Source: Purpureocillium takamizusanense (lineage: Eukaryota > Ascomycota > Sordariomycetes > Hypocreales > Ophiocordycipitaceae). From it: a DNA stretch of 64,000 nt. The stretch covers positions 2,976,001 to 3,040,000 of the forward strand of contig NC_063068.1 of assembly GCF_022605165.1 (NCBI RefSeq), read 5' to 3'. The translations under genes were made by a program, and so were the position numbers. Under the pieces are notes generated by a model. The model ran no database searches, was not told the origin of the DNA, and saw nothing but the letters and a program-made list of their open reading frames with translations. This document shows positions 24,601 through 35,798 of this stretch, piece by piece (positions within the stretch are counted from its first letter, which is position 1; each line of letters begins with the position of its first letter).

Positions 24601-25450
24601 CCGCTCCACCGAAACCCGAACCCGACCCGCAAACTTCCCCCCCTCCTCCTCCTCCTTACCTCAACTTAGACTAACCGGGAATCGATAGGCTCAGCAACCC
24701 GCAACCCACGACACCTCGACGACTCGCCCGCCCCAAGCAAGCAATCCACCCGCAGGCACGAGCCAATCCTGCTCTGTCCTGCACAATTACTCTTGTCTTC
24801 TCCCCCTAACCCCGGCGGACGTTTAACTCGCCCGCACCGCGTCCCGAGCCTGTGGAACCCGGAGCCGACTGCAACAGCACCATGTCTGCTGTCTGCTTTG
24901 CTCGCCCGCCCGACGGACGACGATCCCATCCATCTCGGCCAAGCTCGCCGTGGGAGCAGTAGTGTAGTAGTAGTGGTAGTAGCAGCAGTACTAACTTTGT
25001 AGTTAAGGATGGCCCTCCCCTCCCGCCTCGTCTGTCTGAGCCCTCCTCCTCCCTTGGCCGATCCAAACCACTCCCCCGCCCTACGAACACGTCGCGGCCC
25101 CCCCGTCCGACGCGGGTGTCTAAGACCACTGAGCTTCAGAGTCGACACGAACGGCCCCTCCCGTCTCAGACGCACGGCTTCTGTCTACTATTAATATCGC
25201 GCCAGCGTGCCCGTCCGGCTTGCTGCCCCTGGTTTGGAGGGGGACAAAAATCGAAAACGGAAACGACTGTGTCCGCCGCCACTGCCGACGCCGACGCCGA
25301 CGCCACGGCGCGCCGCGACCGTCAACGAGCCCCGACCCGTCTCATTGTCGACGACAGGAACTCTTCATCACGCATTGGCGGACGGACATTGCCGCAACAA
25401 CACCAACAACAAAGGCACCCTCCCTTCCCCCACGGCGCATCCGCAACACC
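21642..25450. other. 3.8 kb intergenic region rich in simple repeats
   Basis: No gene is supported. The large minus-strand frame 23312-24343 encodes only Leu/Met repeats and Arg/Pro-rich sequence. Simple repeats include a GGT run at about 22292-22320, T-rich sequence at about 23433-23452, GACA repeats at about 23994-24020 with GGGA repeats after them, and CATCAG/CACCAG repeats at about 24280-24318. A TACC/GGTA cluster lies at 23259-23290. The last 400 bp are the likely leader of the downstream transporter. Confidence 0.55.
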
Positions 25451-26900
25451 ATGGCGGTCGCCTCGTCCTCATCGTCGTCGACCACGGCCGCCGACCGCGA
25501 TGTCGAGGCCCAGCGGCAAGCACCACCCGTCGTCTCCCGCAAGTCGTCGCATTGGAGCGTCCTGCTGGACCATGCCGGCGTCGACGATGCCGTCCTCGAC
25601 CACAAGTATCCCGGACACGGCACCGTTGAGTCGCCCTACCTCGTCGACTTCCTGCCCAGCGACCCGCGGAACCCCGTCACCTTTTCCAAGCCCTTCAAGT
25701 GGGCCATAACCATCATCGCCGCCATGTCCACCCTCGCCGTTTCCTTTGCCAGTTCCGCCTACTCGGGCGGCGTCTACGAGATTGTCAAGGATTTCGGTGC
25801 CTCTACCGAGGTCGTCATCTTGGGCGTGTCCATGTTCGTCCTCGGCTTCGCCATTGGGCCCCTCTTTTGGGCGCCGCTGTCTGAGATGTACGGCCGACAG
25901 CATCTCTTCTTCTTCACCTACATGGCCCTGACGGCCTTCAACGCCGGCGCCGCCGGCGCCCCGTCCATGGCCGCCCTCATTGTCCTGCGTTTCTTCGCTG
26001 GTGCCTTTGGCTCGTCCCCCCTGACGAATGCCGGCGGCGTTATCGCCGACCTGTTCTCCGCCAATGAGCGCGGCATCGCGACCAGCATCTTTGCCATGGC
26101 CCCTTTCCTGGGCCCTGCGCTCGGTACGTCCTCGTCTCGAGGAACCCTCCCCCTCGCCCCTGAAATTCTTGGGCTCACGCTGACATGGACTCGCAGGACC
26201 GATCGCTGGTGGCTTTCTTGGTGAGGCCGAGGGCTGGAGATGGGTCGAGGGCCTGACGGCCATCTTCACCGGCGTCCTCTGGATCATCAACTCGCTCGTT
26301 TACCCCGAGACGTATGCGCCCGTGCTGCTGCGAAAGCGCGCCGCCGCCCTTTCCGAGAAGACGGGCAAGGTCTACATCTCCAAGCTGGACGAGGGCAAGC
26401 CCAAGACGAGCGTCGGTAGCCAGATGAGGGTGGCCATGTCCCGGCCCTGGGTCTTGCTGTTCCGCGAGCCAATCGTCCTGCTCACCGCCATATACATGGC
26501 CATCATCTACGGCACGCTGTACCTCTGCTTCGCCGCGTTCCCCATTGTTTTCCAGCAGGGCAGGGGCTGGAAGCCCGGTATCGGCGGCCTGGCCTTTGTC
26601 GGCATTGCCGTGGGCATGACCGTCGCGACGGTGGGCAGCATCTTCGACAACGGCCGGTATCAGCGCGCGGCGGCCAAGGCTGGCGGCATGGCCCCTCCAG
26701 AGGCTCGTCTCCCCCCGGCCCTGGTCGGTTCCCTCCTGCTGCCCGTCGGACTATTCTGGTTCGCCTGGACCAACGGCAACAGCGTCCACTGGGTGGTGCC
26801 CATTATCGGCTCCGGCTTCTTCGCTGCCGGCATTGTCCTGGTCTTCCTGTCGCTCATGAACTACCTCGTCGACTCCTGTAAGCTCTATTCCGCCCCGGAC

Positions 26901-26939
<39 letters not shown>

Positions 26940-27352
26940 CAAGCAGTATGCTGACCCGCCCCGCAGACGTCATCTTTGCCGCCTCTGTCCTCGCCGCCAA
27001 CTCGGTTCTGCGATCGCTATTCGGCGCCATCTTCCCCTTATTCACCACGTACATGTACCAAGACCTCGGCAACCACTGGGCCAGCTCCATTCCCGCCTTC
27101 TTGGCCCTCGCCTGCGTGCCGTTCCCGTTCCTCTTCTACAAGTACGGCGCCCAGATCCGCATGAAGTGCAAGTTCGCCGCCGAAGCCGCGCACGTCCTCG
27201 AGATGATGCGCACCAAGCACACGCAGATCACCGAGGAGGAGGCCTTGCACGAGGCCGACGACATGGAAAGGGAGCGGCGCGAGAGCACCGCGCTGGAGAA
27301 GCAGCCGAGCAACGCGGGCCCACCACCGCAGCAACCGCAGGCGTCGTCCTAG
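25451..27352 (+). CDS. MFS transporter, DHA1 family (multidrug/polyamine type, 12 TM)
   Basis: The protein has 579 residues in three exons: 25451-26123, 26197-26877 and 26967-27352. The introns are 73 nt (26124-26196) and 89 nt (26878-26966). The start lies in an excellent CACCATGG context. About 85 cytosolic residues precede the first membrane segment ([24 protein letters not shown]). The loop LSEMYGRQ is the family's motif A. Next come [20 protein letters not shown] and [20 protein letters not shown], the latter joined exactly by intron 1, which is typical of the TPO/FLU1-like DHA1 group. Twelve hydrophobic segments can be counted, and the C-terminus is a charged, Gln/Pro-rich tail. The substrate cannot be inferred; drug or polyamine-type proton antiport is the family norm. 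There are no metabolic neighbours. Confidence 0.92.
26903..26937 (+). repeat. (TG)17 microsatellite inside an intron
   Basis: A 35 nt TG run occupies over a third of the 89 nt second intron of the DHA1 transporter, between the donor and the CTGAC branch-like site at 26951. Confidence 0.95.
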
Positions 27353-28622
27353 TCCGGGCCTGGTGGGGGACGTGCGCAGACCCCGGCAGGTGGCCCATCA
27401 CATCCTGGACCGGAAAAGGGGGGGGGGGGGGGACGACTCATTGTCGCGTGCATGCCCCTCTCTTTCAGGATACCTACACATCCACCCTTTAGGATACACA
27501 TTCATCTCTCTTCTTTCTTGCATTTACGCGGCGTTTTGGGGGAATACCAATAGATGGCGCCGAGGCGCGAGGACCTTATAGATTCGTGTATAATGATCAG
27601 GGGGTGTGGCATCTCGGCCCGCGAGGCGACGCAGGCGAGGAGGGGTGGTGGGGGTTGCATAGGTTTTGACGCGTTGGCTTTCAATGTGAGCCCTGGCATT
27701 GGCACACGAGCATAGCATGGCACGGCATATAACAAACATGACGTCGAGGGCGACACGTCTCTGGGCTCTTTGGTCTGCGTGCCCCGCTGCTCGATCATGC
27801 TTGCAGCGCTTCCGAAGCACACTGAGATATGAGGGTCCTCTGATGCGATGCTGATCGATGATGGCGAAGGAGTCAGCTATTCATGGTTCTAGTTGAGAGT
27901 GGGCGCTGAGCGCTCGGAGGCGACATCAAGAGGTACCTATATAGAGGTTGCCAAGTACGGCGAAGTAGGTACCAAGTTACTAGGTAGCTGAAGTAGCATC
28001 AACCTACTAGGAAGGGAGCAACTAATGCCCAACGTTCAAGGTACCAAGAGAGCATCTGGCTTGCGTTGACCAGGTCCGTGTGTGTGGGATGGGTGTCTGC
28101 GGTCTGCCACGATGGTGGTGACTGAAAAGTGACCTTGTCTGCCGTGGACAGGGAGGGCCCGCTTCGTGCAAAAGGATTTGAGAAAGTGCATGAGAGGTGG
28201 TTACTTTGCACTTACCAGCTGGTGGCTCTTACCTATTTAGAAGGTTAGGTACCTATGTTAGTAGTTGCACAAAGCGTTCGTAGCGCACAGTCTCTATGCG
28301 GGCCAGCGCACTGTTAGGCGGCTCGGTCGTGTGTCATCAGAGGTGGCTTACCTACTGTACTTCCATTTCTTTCTCCGCAGCCCCACCTCTGGAAGTCAGT
28401 GGCGCGTCCCATCGCCCGTCGTTCCTCGCGACGCCATACCCTCCTCAATCAGGCAGGTTTCGTCGCCAGCGACGTCGCGACCACGCGTAAAGCCGTTTCG
28501 CCCGCCCGTTCCCTCCCTTCCCTCGAACCGTCCTGTACCGAGCCCGCCGGGCCACCACCGCCACTACCACCACTATCATCACCACCGCCGCCTCCCAGAC
28601 CCAGGCAGCGCGCGCGCGTAAT
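27353..28622. other. Intergenic region between two tandem genes
   Basis: This 1.27 kb stretch holds a 15 G homopolymer (27418-27432) just after the transporter stop. It also holds several TACC/GGTA motifs at about 27931-28010 and 28228-28265. Downstream is a C-rich leader with CCACCACCG-type repeats before the next start. No coding frame is supported. Confidence 0.6.
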
Positions 28623-30522
28623 ATGACGACGAGGCCGCTGCCGGCCGCCAGCGGAAGCTCGTCGCCGGCGTCATTCTACACGGCCAATGCTTCCGACGAC
28701 GATGACGACGACGGCACCACCAAGCACGACTCCTCCACTACCACGGCGAGCAGCCCTGCCCATGCGTCGCCGTGTCCCTACCGCGAGGCCCGCCGCCTGC
28801 CGCGCGAGCTCAAGGAGCATTGCCAGATCTTTCTCGAGGAACAGCTCTGTACGACGCCGCGTGCCCCCCCTGCCTGCCCGCGCTGTTGTCACGCGCTTTT
28901 CGAGCACCTCGTATCATTAAGAAAAGATCACTGCTAACACACAAGGGCTCTGTTCCGTAGACACGTGCGCAATAAACCTCCTCAACAGCTCTCTGGGGAG
29001 CGGCGTGTCGCGACGGGACGCGTCGCAGCAGCAGTCGCGCAAGGCCGCCCCTGTCCCGCCCCCCAGCCACATCGCGCTCCTCAACACGCTCCTCATTCAT
29101 CCGATGAACACGACGCGCGCCGAGAAGCTCGACCACCTCGAGATGCCCGCCCTCGCCCTCGACTACCTGCGCAACCTCCTCGTTGTCGTGGGGCCGGTCC
29201 ACGCGGGCTTCCGCACCGCCTTTCAGTTTCGACCCCAGCCGCGATGGGGGGGCCGCCGGCCAGGGTACCACCACCACCACCACCACAATCACCACGCCGG
29301 CGACAATGCGAGCGACAGTGACATGTCCGACGGCGAGGGCGGGGACCACGACGACCGCCTGCGTGGGCGCATGGCCAACGAGGCGAGTGTCTGGTGTCGC
29401 GGCCAGGACTTTTGGTCCACGGTGGGCTGGGCGTTCAACACGGCGACGCTGTATCCGCACCGGTGGCGCTTCTGGAAGGTCTGGCTCGAGTACATGGTCG
29501 ACGTTCTCGAGGCGGACTGGGACGAGAGGGAGCGGCTCGACCAAGAAGCGCACTATGCCAAAGCCGAGTCCGACGGCGACGACGAGCCCCTCACGTCGCG
29601 ACGGCAATCCATCATCGCAATGTACATGGACCAGCAAGAAGGCAGGCAAGCAGGCCTCAAACGGATAATCAAGGCCCTCCTGGCCGACGGCGGCAGCTTG
29701 TCGACGTCGTCCTTTTCCGAGGTGTTTGAAAAGGAGCACAGGGGCCCCAAGAAGACGTCGAGAAAGCGAAAGCGAGAGCAGGTCCTGGATTTGGAGAATG
29801 ATAAATTTGGCGACTACTTTGACGACGACTCCATCTCGTCGGGCGTCTCGGAGCCGCCGACGCCGCAGAAGCCGCGGGATGCCAGAAAGGAAGTGTCCTT
29901 TGGCTGCTCGCACCCCGGCCTCGCCGACTCGATCGACCTGCGCCTGCGCCTCTTCAAGCTGCTCTCGGCGGCGACGTACGCGATCCGCAAGAGCCGTGAG
30001 CTGAGCGAGCTCTACACGGAGTTCGCGGCCGCCATCCAGGTGCTCCCGCTGCAAATGTTCGCCCTCTTCGTCACGCAGAGGACCAACCCCCTGCTGGACG
30101 TGACGCACGTGACGCTGACCAAGGAGCTGTTCCACATGCTGCTGCCGTCGAACTACAAGAACCCGCGCAGGGTAGACGCGGAGGCGGACGCACGAGGGGC
30201 CTTGACGGCGCCCATGCTGGAGCAGTGCTACATTGCGCTGCCCGCCAACACGGTTGGGCTCGAGGACAACGCCAAGCTGTCGCTCGTGGTGGAAAACGCG
30301 ATCCAGCTGCTCTGGGGCTGCGACAGCCTCGAGTGGTCGCCGGCCCTCGCCGCCGCCGCCGACAAGGGCATCCGGGCCAGGGAGGCCAAGGCGAAGAAGA
30401 AGCGCACCGGCAAGATGAGGGCGGATACGGGCGACGCGCTCGCGCAGGATATCCTGACGGGCTCCGGGGAAAGGATCCGCGTGCTGCTGCAAGTGTTGGA
30501 GGCGGAGTCAGCCACGGCTTAA
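28623..30522 (+). CDS. Conserved-looking protein of unknown function, probably nuclear
   Basis: This is a 595-residue protein in two exons, 28623-28848 and 28961-30522. The 112 nt intron (GTACGA...GCTAAC...CCGTAG) splits a Tyr codon. I do not recognise the family. The N-terminus is Ser/Asp-rich. A globular part follows (YTCAINLLNSSLGSG, IALLNTLLIHPMNTT, LALDYLRNLLVVVGPVHAGFRTAF). It is interrupted by an acidic, His-rich loop (H179-H187, from a CAC run at 29269-29296). Next come WSTVGWAFNTATLYPHRWRFWKVWLEYMVDVLEADWDERERL, a basic nuclear-type signal KKTSRKRKR (339-347), and a helical region to about 550. The well-ordered hydrophobic pattern and clean splice argue for a real, conserved gene. 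It converges with the NDUFAF2-like gene. Confidence 0.85.
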
Positions 30523-31034
30523 AAACTAACAACTTGGGTTGGCACGACCCGACGTCGGACGGGTCGCGGGTGTGCAGCATCTCGACTTGTTTTTTTCAGT
30601 CTTGATTTTCTTTGGTGTTTTTTTGGGTCCGGAGCACCTGCTGGCTTGGACGATTCAATGTCTGAGCCATGTATCACGGCTTGAACGATTCACCATGACG
30701 AGATGGGACGGGACGGGAAGGGACACGGCGTTTTCTTGGAAGCATGGGCTGCGAAGGCGTTTACATGGCATATATATAGCGGGTGGCGGGCATAGGTGGT
30801 GGGTTATTTTTTCTTCCCCTTCTACTTTTGCTACAAGTATGGTACAAGATTAGATGATACAATCGTGTCCACGACCGCGATAGGCGCGCAAATCAACCGG
30901 CACGACATCGTCGTTATACGTGTTGTTTGTTGGCTGCAAAGGCCAAACGAATGCCGCGTTTCGAGTCCATTTGCCTTTGTTCCCCCCTCTGCCCTCCCTC
31001 TTCTCGCTCGCCTGGCTGGGCTGTCTGGCGACCA
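30523..31034. other. Convergent 3' intergenic region
   Basis: This 512 bp lies between two convergent stop codons and should contain both 3' UTRs. It is T-rich near 30588-30625. I see no other structure. Confidence 0.6.
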
Positions 31035-31806
31035 TCACCGCTTCCTGGCGGCGGTCGGGGCCCACGCTGCAGGCTGCCACTTTTCCCCTGGTCCCTGGGC
31101 CCTGCCCTTTGCCCAAGGGTCGTGTTCGGGGGCGTGTCCTCCCGACCGGGCCGTCTGCTGCTGCTGTTGCTGCTGTTGCTGCCGTTGTTCGTCCGACGGC
31201 ACCTCCCCCTCCGCCGCCGCCACCGCCGCAGCAGCAGCCGGAGCAGAGCCTTGGGGGTCCAGCAGGGCGGCCCTCGCGGCCACGTCCTCAGGCGACTCCA
31301 TGACGCGGGGCTTGGCGTCCCATCGGGCGTCGGCCTCGGCGGCGAGGCGCTTGACGCGCTCCTGGCGGGCGACGTCGCCGCGCTGCTCGGCGAGCGAGGG
31401 CGCGTCGGGGCGCGTGTGCCGCAACCACTGGTGCCAGAGCGGGCTGACCTTGACGTCCGAGTAGTGCGTCGAGCGCGGGTAGTGGACGATGCGGCGCCAG
31501 CGCTCCGACGACGCGGCACCGGCGGCGGTCGAGTCTCTGCCGCTGGTGTCGCCGCCGCCGCGGGTGGTTAGGCGAAACTCCCAAAAGGTGTTGCCTTGGA
31601 GGTCATATCCTGTGCGGGTGCGCGGACGTGCGGCGCGTCAGTCAGCCCCCGTCATCATCATCATCGTCGTAGCCGTCATCATCATCATCATCCTCCTCCA
31701 ATTTTCTTCTTCGTTCCTACGCACCGACAAAGAAGCGTTTCCGCCAGGGTAGGCGGAGGGCCTTCCACTTGTACCATGCCTGCGCGACGGGACCTATCCG
31801 CTTCAT
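31035..31806 (-). CDS. NDUFAF2: Complex I assembly factor, NDUFAF2 (mimitin/B17.2L) family
   Basis: The gene is read on the minus strand: exon 1 is 31806-31725, the intron is 31724-31610 (GTGCGT...CGCACAG, 115 nt), and exon 2 is 31609-31035. The 218-residue product starts MKRIGPVAQAWYKWKALRLPWRKRFFVG, and across the splice YDLQGNTFWEF follows. This is the NDUFA12/NDUFAF2 signature. RWRRIVHY, YSDVKVSPLWHQWLRHTR and the C-terminal HDPWAKGRAQGPGEKWQP (from residue 190) identify the assembly-factor branch rather than the shorter structural subunit. It acts in the mitochondrial matrix in late assembly of NADH:ubiquinone oxidoreductase. Between the core and the C-terminal motif are poly-Ala and a nine-residue poly-Gln tract (171-179), which are unusual. 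It is divergent from the Scp1-like gene. Confidence 0.9.
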
Positions 31807-32753
31807 GGGTAGGTTGGGGTCATGGAACAGAGCTGCGTCCGGTTGCGCGTTGAAAGGGTTACTGGTAGGTGCGTGGTTGGCAGGACGGAGAAACCCTGGG
31901 ATGGAGGTGACGTTTGTTGGAGAAGCTTCTTCCTTGGCTGAGGTTTGACCTGCCAGGGTACCCCCCCCCGCCCCCCCATCAGGCCTCTAGCCACAGGCAG
32001 GCCACTCACTGCCCATTGCCGTTTCCAACACCTCAGCCACAGCCACGCATCATCAGCATCAGCGGGCGGCGTGTGCGCCCCACGTCATCTCGTGCTCCCC
32101 CCCACGCCGCCGCTGGGGCGGGTCGGCCGGTATGTACGCAGGTCGCGCTTACCTCCACTTACTTACCGGGGGGGACAATACGTGCACCGCTGCCAATAAA
32201 CAGGGCGCTGGGCATGAGCGGACCTCATCAAAAGAAGCGCCCAACTGCAGCAAGCGTTGCGCCCCCCTCCAAAGACCGCGCAGCACGTTCTACTTACCGG
32301 CCTACATACAACGTACAAAACTCCTCCTCCTCTTTCTACCTACGACAACTTCATTGCGACAAGTCCCTGTCGCGCCGCCCGTCCAGCTCACCACCCTCAC
32401 GCGATCGGCTCTCGTCCCCCGTCGGCACGGCGCGGGGCTGACACTGACTGACTGACTCTCTCATCCATCCCACTCACTGTCCGTCGTCCGACCCGTGTGT
32501 GTGCCTGAACTGAACCGCAAGCGCCACACTCACCCTCATTGCCCCATACGACAAGCATTCCGATCGCGCCGCCGCCCGCCGCCTCTGACCCGGCCAAATT
32601 TGCGCACACCCGACATCGACATCGCGTCTCTGCCTGATCTTCGTACAGCCGCCGAACGACGAGGACAGGTTCGCGACGTCGGCCCCTGCGTGATCCTCCC
32701 CCCATCGTAGCGCCGCCACTTGCCAAACCCGACAAAAGGCGTCGTCACTTACC
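31807..32753. promoter_or_regulatory. Divergent promoter region, NDUFAF2-like and Scp1-like genes
   Basis: The 947 bp between two divergent starts must hold both promoters. It contains a C-tract at about 31961-31978, a CTGA-type short repeat near 32442-32456 and C-rich leader sequence. No individual factor site can be assigned with confidence. Confidence 0.6.
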
Positions 32754-34848
32754 ATGGCTTCGGTAACGTCGCTCGACAAGGACTTGCGCCAGATGCGCCT
32801 CGACAAATACACTCCCGCCGCCGCCAACGAGGCCCGGAAATGGATCGAGGACACACTCGGCGAGAGGCTGCCCTCGTCAGACCTCCTCGATGGGCTCAAG
32901 GATGGCGTCGCTCTGTGCAAGTAAGTCGATCCCCCTCGCCGCGCGCCGCGCTGCCCGCTCGCTCACACGCCTGCCGCTCAACAGGCTTGTCAATCGCGCC
33001 GTGCCTCCGCCCGGCGTCAAGTTCAAGCAGTCGGCCATGCCCTTCGTCCAGATGGAAAACATCTCCCACTTTCTCCGCGCCTGCCAGGCCCCGCCCCTCA
33101 ACCTGCAGCAGCACGACATGTTCCTCACCGTCGACCTGTACGAGCAAAAAGACCCCGCCCAAGTGTTGCAATGTCTCGGCGCCTTCAGCAGGGCCGCCAA
33201 CGCCGTGAATCCGAGGAGCTTTCCCACGGCCATAGGCCCCAGGACCCGCGGTGTCATGAGCCCGCAAGGCACCGGCGCCGCCCCTGCCACCCCCACTGGA
33301 CTCCGCGATAGAGGCACGTCCATCACGAGCAATACCTCGTCCGCGTACGGCGCTTCCTCTAAGCCGGTGCTCCCGCATCGGACCGGAGATTCCGCGTCCG
33401 GTCGCTGGAGCCCGACCAAGGGCCACGGCAAGACGCCATCCAACGGCGGGTCGCCCGGCACCGTCAGCAGCTGGAGCAAGCGCGAGCAAGAAGGCGCGAC
33501 ATCGCCCGCCTGGAATATCGCTCAGTACGGCTACATGGGCGGAGCGAGCCAAGGGAACCTGGGGATTGCCTTTGGAGGGAGGAGGCAGATCACCAACGCC
33601 GCCCCTCAGGTTCCCACCCTCGCCGACAAGGAACGACGCCGCAGAGAGGAGGAAGAGCGCCAGCGTCAGGAAGCCGAGGAAGAAGAACGCCGTCGCGAAG
33701 CAGAGGAGGACGAGGCCAGGAGGGAAGAGGAGCGCCGGTGGGAGGAGGAGACGGAGAGACTGCGCGAGGAGGAGCGGAGGAGGGCCGACGAGGAGAAGAG
33801 GCAATGGGCCGAGCAGGAGCGCCAGTGGCAGCTGGCAGAGCAGAAGCGCCGCAAGGAAGAGCGGGATGCCGAGGCCCGCCTGCAGGAGGAGCGTCGCCGC
33901 ACTCGGAGCCAGAGCGACAACAAGCTGCGCGGCCAGTTCCTGAGCCAGTACCAGGCCGAACAGGCCGACGCGGGGAACAGCCACAGCTCCCGCATCCAGG
34001 AGCTGGAGAAGGAGCTGGAGCTGGCGCGCCAGCGCGAGGCGGAATACGAGCGCGAGCGCCAGGGGCGGTCGTCACGCAGCGACAGCAGGCCGGCGAACGA
34101 GATAACGCCCCCGAAGCCGAGGTCCAGGAGCCGCCATGCCGCGACGGCATCGCCGCCGGCCGCCCAGGGGCCGGAGCGCGAACCCGCGCGCTTCGAGTCG
34201 TGGTCCAAGAACGAGCGCGAGGTGCTCCACACGGCCTGGAACCAACACCAGGAAAGCCTGCAAGAGGAGGACGCGCAAGGCACGCCCACACCGCCCGTGA
34301 CGTCTCGCCGTCCCCTGCCCGATCCCGCCGCCGCACCCAAGGTCAAGAGCCCGAGCGGCGGCAGCCGGCCCCTCCCCGACCCGTCCAAGTACGCATCACC
34401 TCCAGCGCCGCCGCAGAACCGCACGGACCGATTCCTCGCGAGCAACCCGGCCCCGGCGCAGGCCGCCTCCCCGGCTCCGCAGACGACGTACGCGCGGGAG
34501 CCGGGCGCCACGGAGGAGCGCGACGGTGAGGACCGACGCCGCGCACAGAGCCAGGCCAAGGCCAAAGCCGGTGGCCGGGCGTCTAAGTCGCTGCTGGAGC
34601 GCGAGATGGAGATGGAGCGCCAGCGGCAGCGCGAGTGGGAGGACGCCCAGCGCGAGACGGCGAGGGCCGCCCGGCCGGCCGACGGGGCCGTCGACGGCAT
34701 CGGTGGCGGTGTCGGCGGCCGCTGGGACGTCGGCCAGTGGAGCGGTTACACGGGCGGCGACAGCCAGAACAGGGGCGGCCAGGGCATTGGCGCCGGGAGG
34801 AGGCAGATTGTGGGCCCGCGGCCGCTCCCCGGTGCGGGCAGGTCATGA
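32754..34848 (+). CDS. Scp1/transgelin-like calponin-homology protein with coiled coil and two calponin-like repeats
   Basis: This is a 676-residue protein in two exons, 32754-32920 and 32985-34848. The 64 nt intron (GTAAGT...AACAG) splits a Lys codon inside the first domain. A single calponin-homology domain spans about residues 20-135 (ARKWIEDTLGERL, DGLKDGVALCKLVNR, FVQMENISHFLRAC), as in actin-bundling Scp1/Stg1 and transgelin. Residues 236-259 (MGGASQGNLGIAFGGRRQI) resemble the calponin-like repeat that binds actin. A very charged Arg/Glu coiled coil covers about 268-417, then comes a Pro/Arg-rich disordered segment. A second, degenerate repeat lies at the extreme C-terminus (640-665, GGQGIGAGRRQIV). 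Yeast Scp1 is only about 200 residues. The product is likely a cytosolic actin-binding or cross-linking protein. Confidence 0.88.
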
Positions 34849-35798
34849 CGATGATTGACGACGGCTGGGGGCGGTGACGGCGGCGGCGGCGGCGGCGGCG
34901 GCGACGACAAGCGATGATGATGAGACGACGAGGCCAAGACGCGGAGACGCCGGCGCGCGTCCGGGTGGGCGGCTTCAATGTTCTCCACCCTCCTTTTCTT
35001 CTTCTACTTCTTCTTCTTCTTCTCCTTCCTCCTCTTCTTCTTTTTTGTCCCACCCCTGCCCACCGCAGCGAGATAGACATCATCACCCGACATGGACCCG
35101 CATCAACCCGCCGGGTTGAAACAAAAAAGTTCAAACGTACACGCTGCATGCTACGATGGATGGCGCGCTCAACACGCTATCCCAGACCCTTGTGACACAT
35201 TCGGCTTCCTCTCTCTTTCTCTCTCCGTGTGTCGCCACTTTCTGTCATCAACGACTTCATTTGCATCTCTTGACTTGTTGCTTTCTGCAAGATTATGAAT
35301 TATATCGTGTACGCTAATTCATGCCAGCATGTTGCTCCGTATGTACCTCATACCTGTACTGTAGTCTTAGTGCCTTCCGCCATCGCGTCCAGCGGACAGG
35401 GTTATCCAACGTGGTCGATCAGTGCCGCGCCGCATCGCGCCCAGGGCAGGCACACGACGTCATTACTCTGAGCAAACCCCGATGGATGCTGGGCCAGCCA
35501 GACTGGCTGGTGGTCTCGTTCGCCAACGTCCCGCTTCGGCGCAGGCGAAGCGGGGGTGGGATTCCTTTTCCCCAAGACGGGTGGGGTTGCCGCAGGTATC
35601 AAACCGTTGCCGAACACGGCCCCGGTCCTCTTCCCAGCAGTGCCATCCCTCTCCTCACCCATTGCGCGCGCGCGCGCACTTCAATCCTTCATCCCAAAAC
35701 TTTTCTGACGTCCTGACATCGTGTGTATCGTGGTCAACCCCGCTGTCGCCGGCGCTCGCTCGTGCAGATAGGTGGTACCTGGGCCACGGCGCCAGCCG
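34849..35798. other. Convergent 3' intergenic region
   Basis: This 950 bp lies between the convergent Scp1-like and SET genes. It has a GGC run at about 34877-34904 and CTT/TTC-rich sequence at about 34992-35045. It also has a GC-alternating stretch at about 35664-35680. No coding frame is supported. Confidence 0.6.

Noticed and set aside
28810..30492. 560-codon minus-strand frame opposite the unknown-function gene
   Set aside because: The plus-strand reading has a clean ATG, intron and ordered hydrophobic pattern. The minus product is Arg/Val/Gly-rich and shadow-like.
32896..34700. Long minus-strand frames opposite the Scp1-like gene
   Set aside because: They arise from codon bias of the Arg/Glu coiled coil and give Leu/Ser-rich products without domains.
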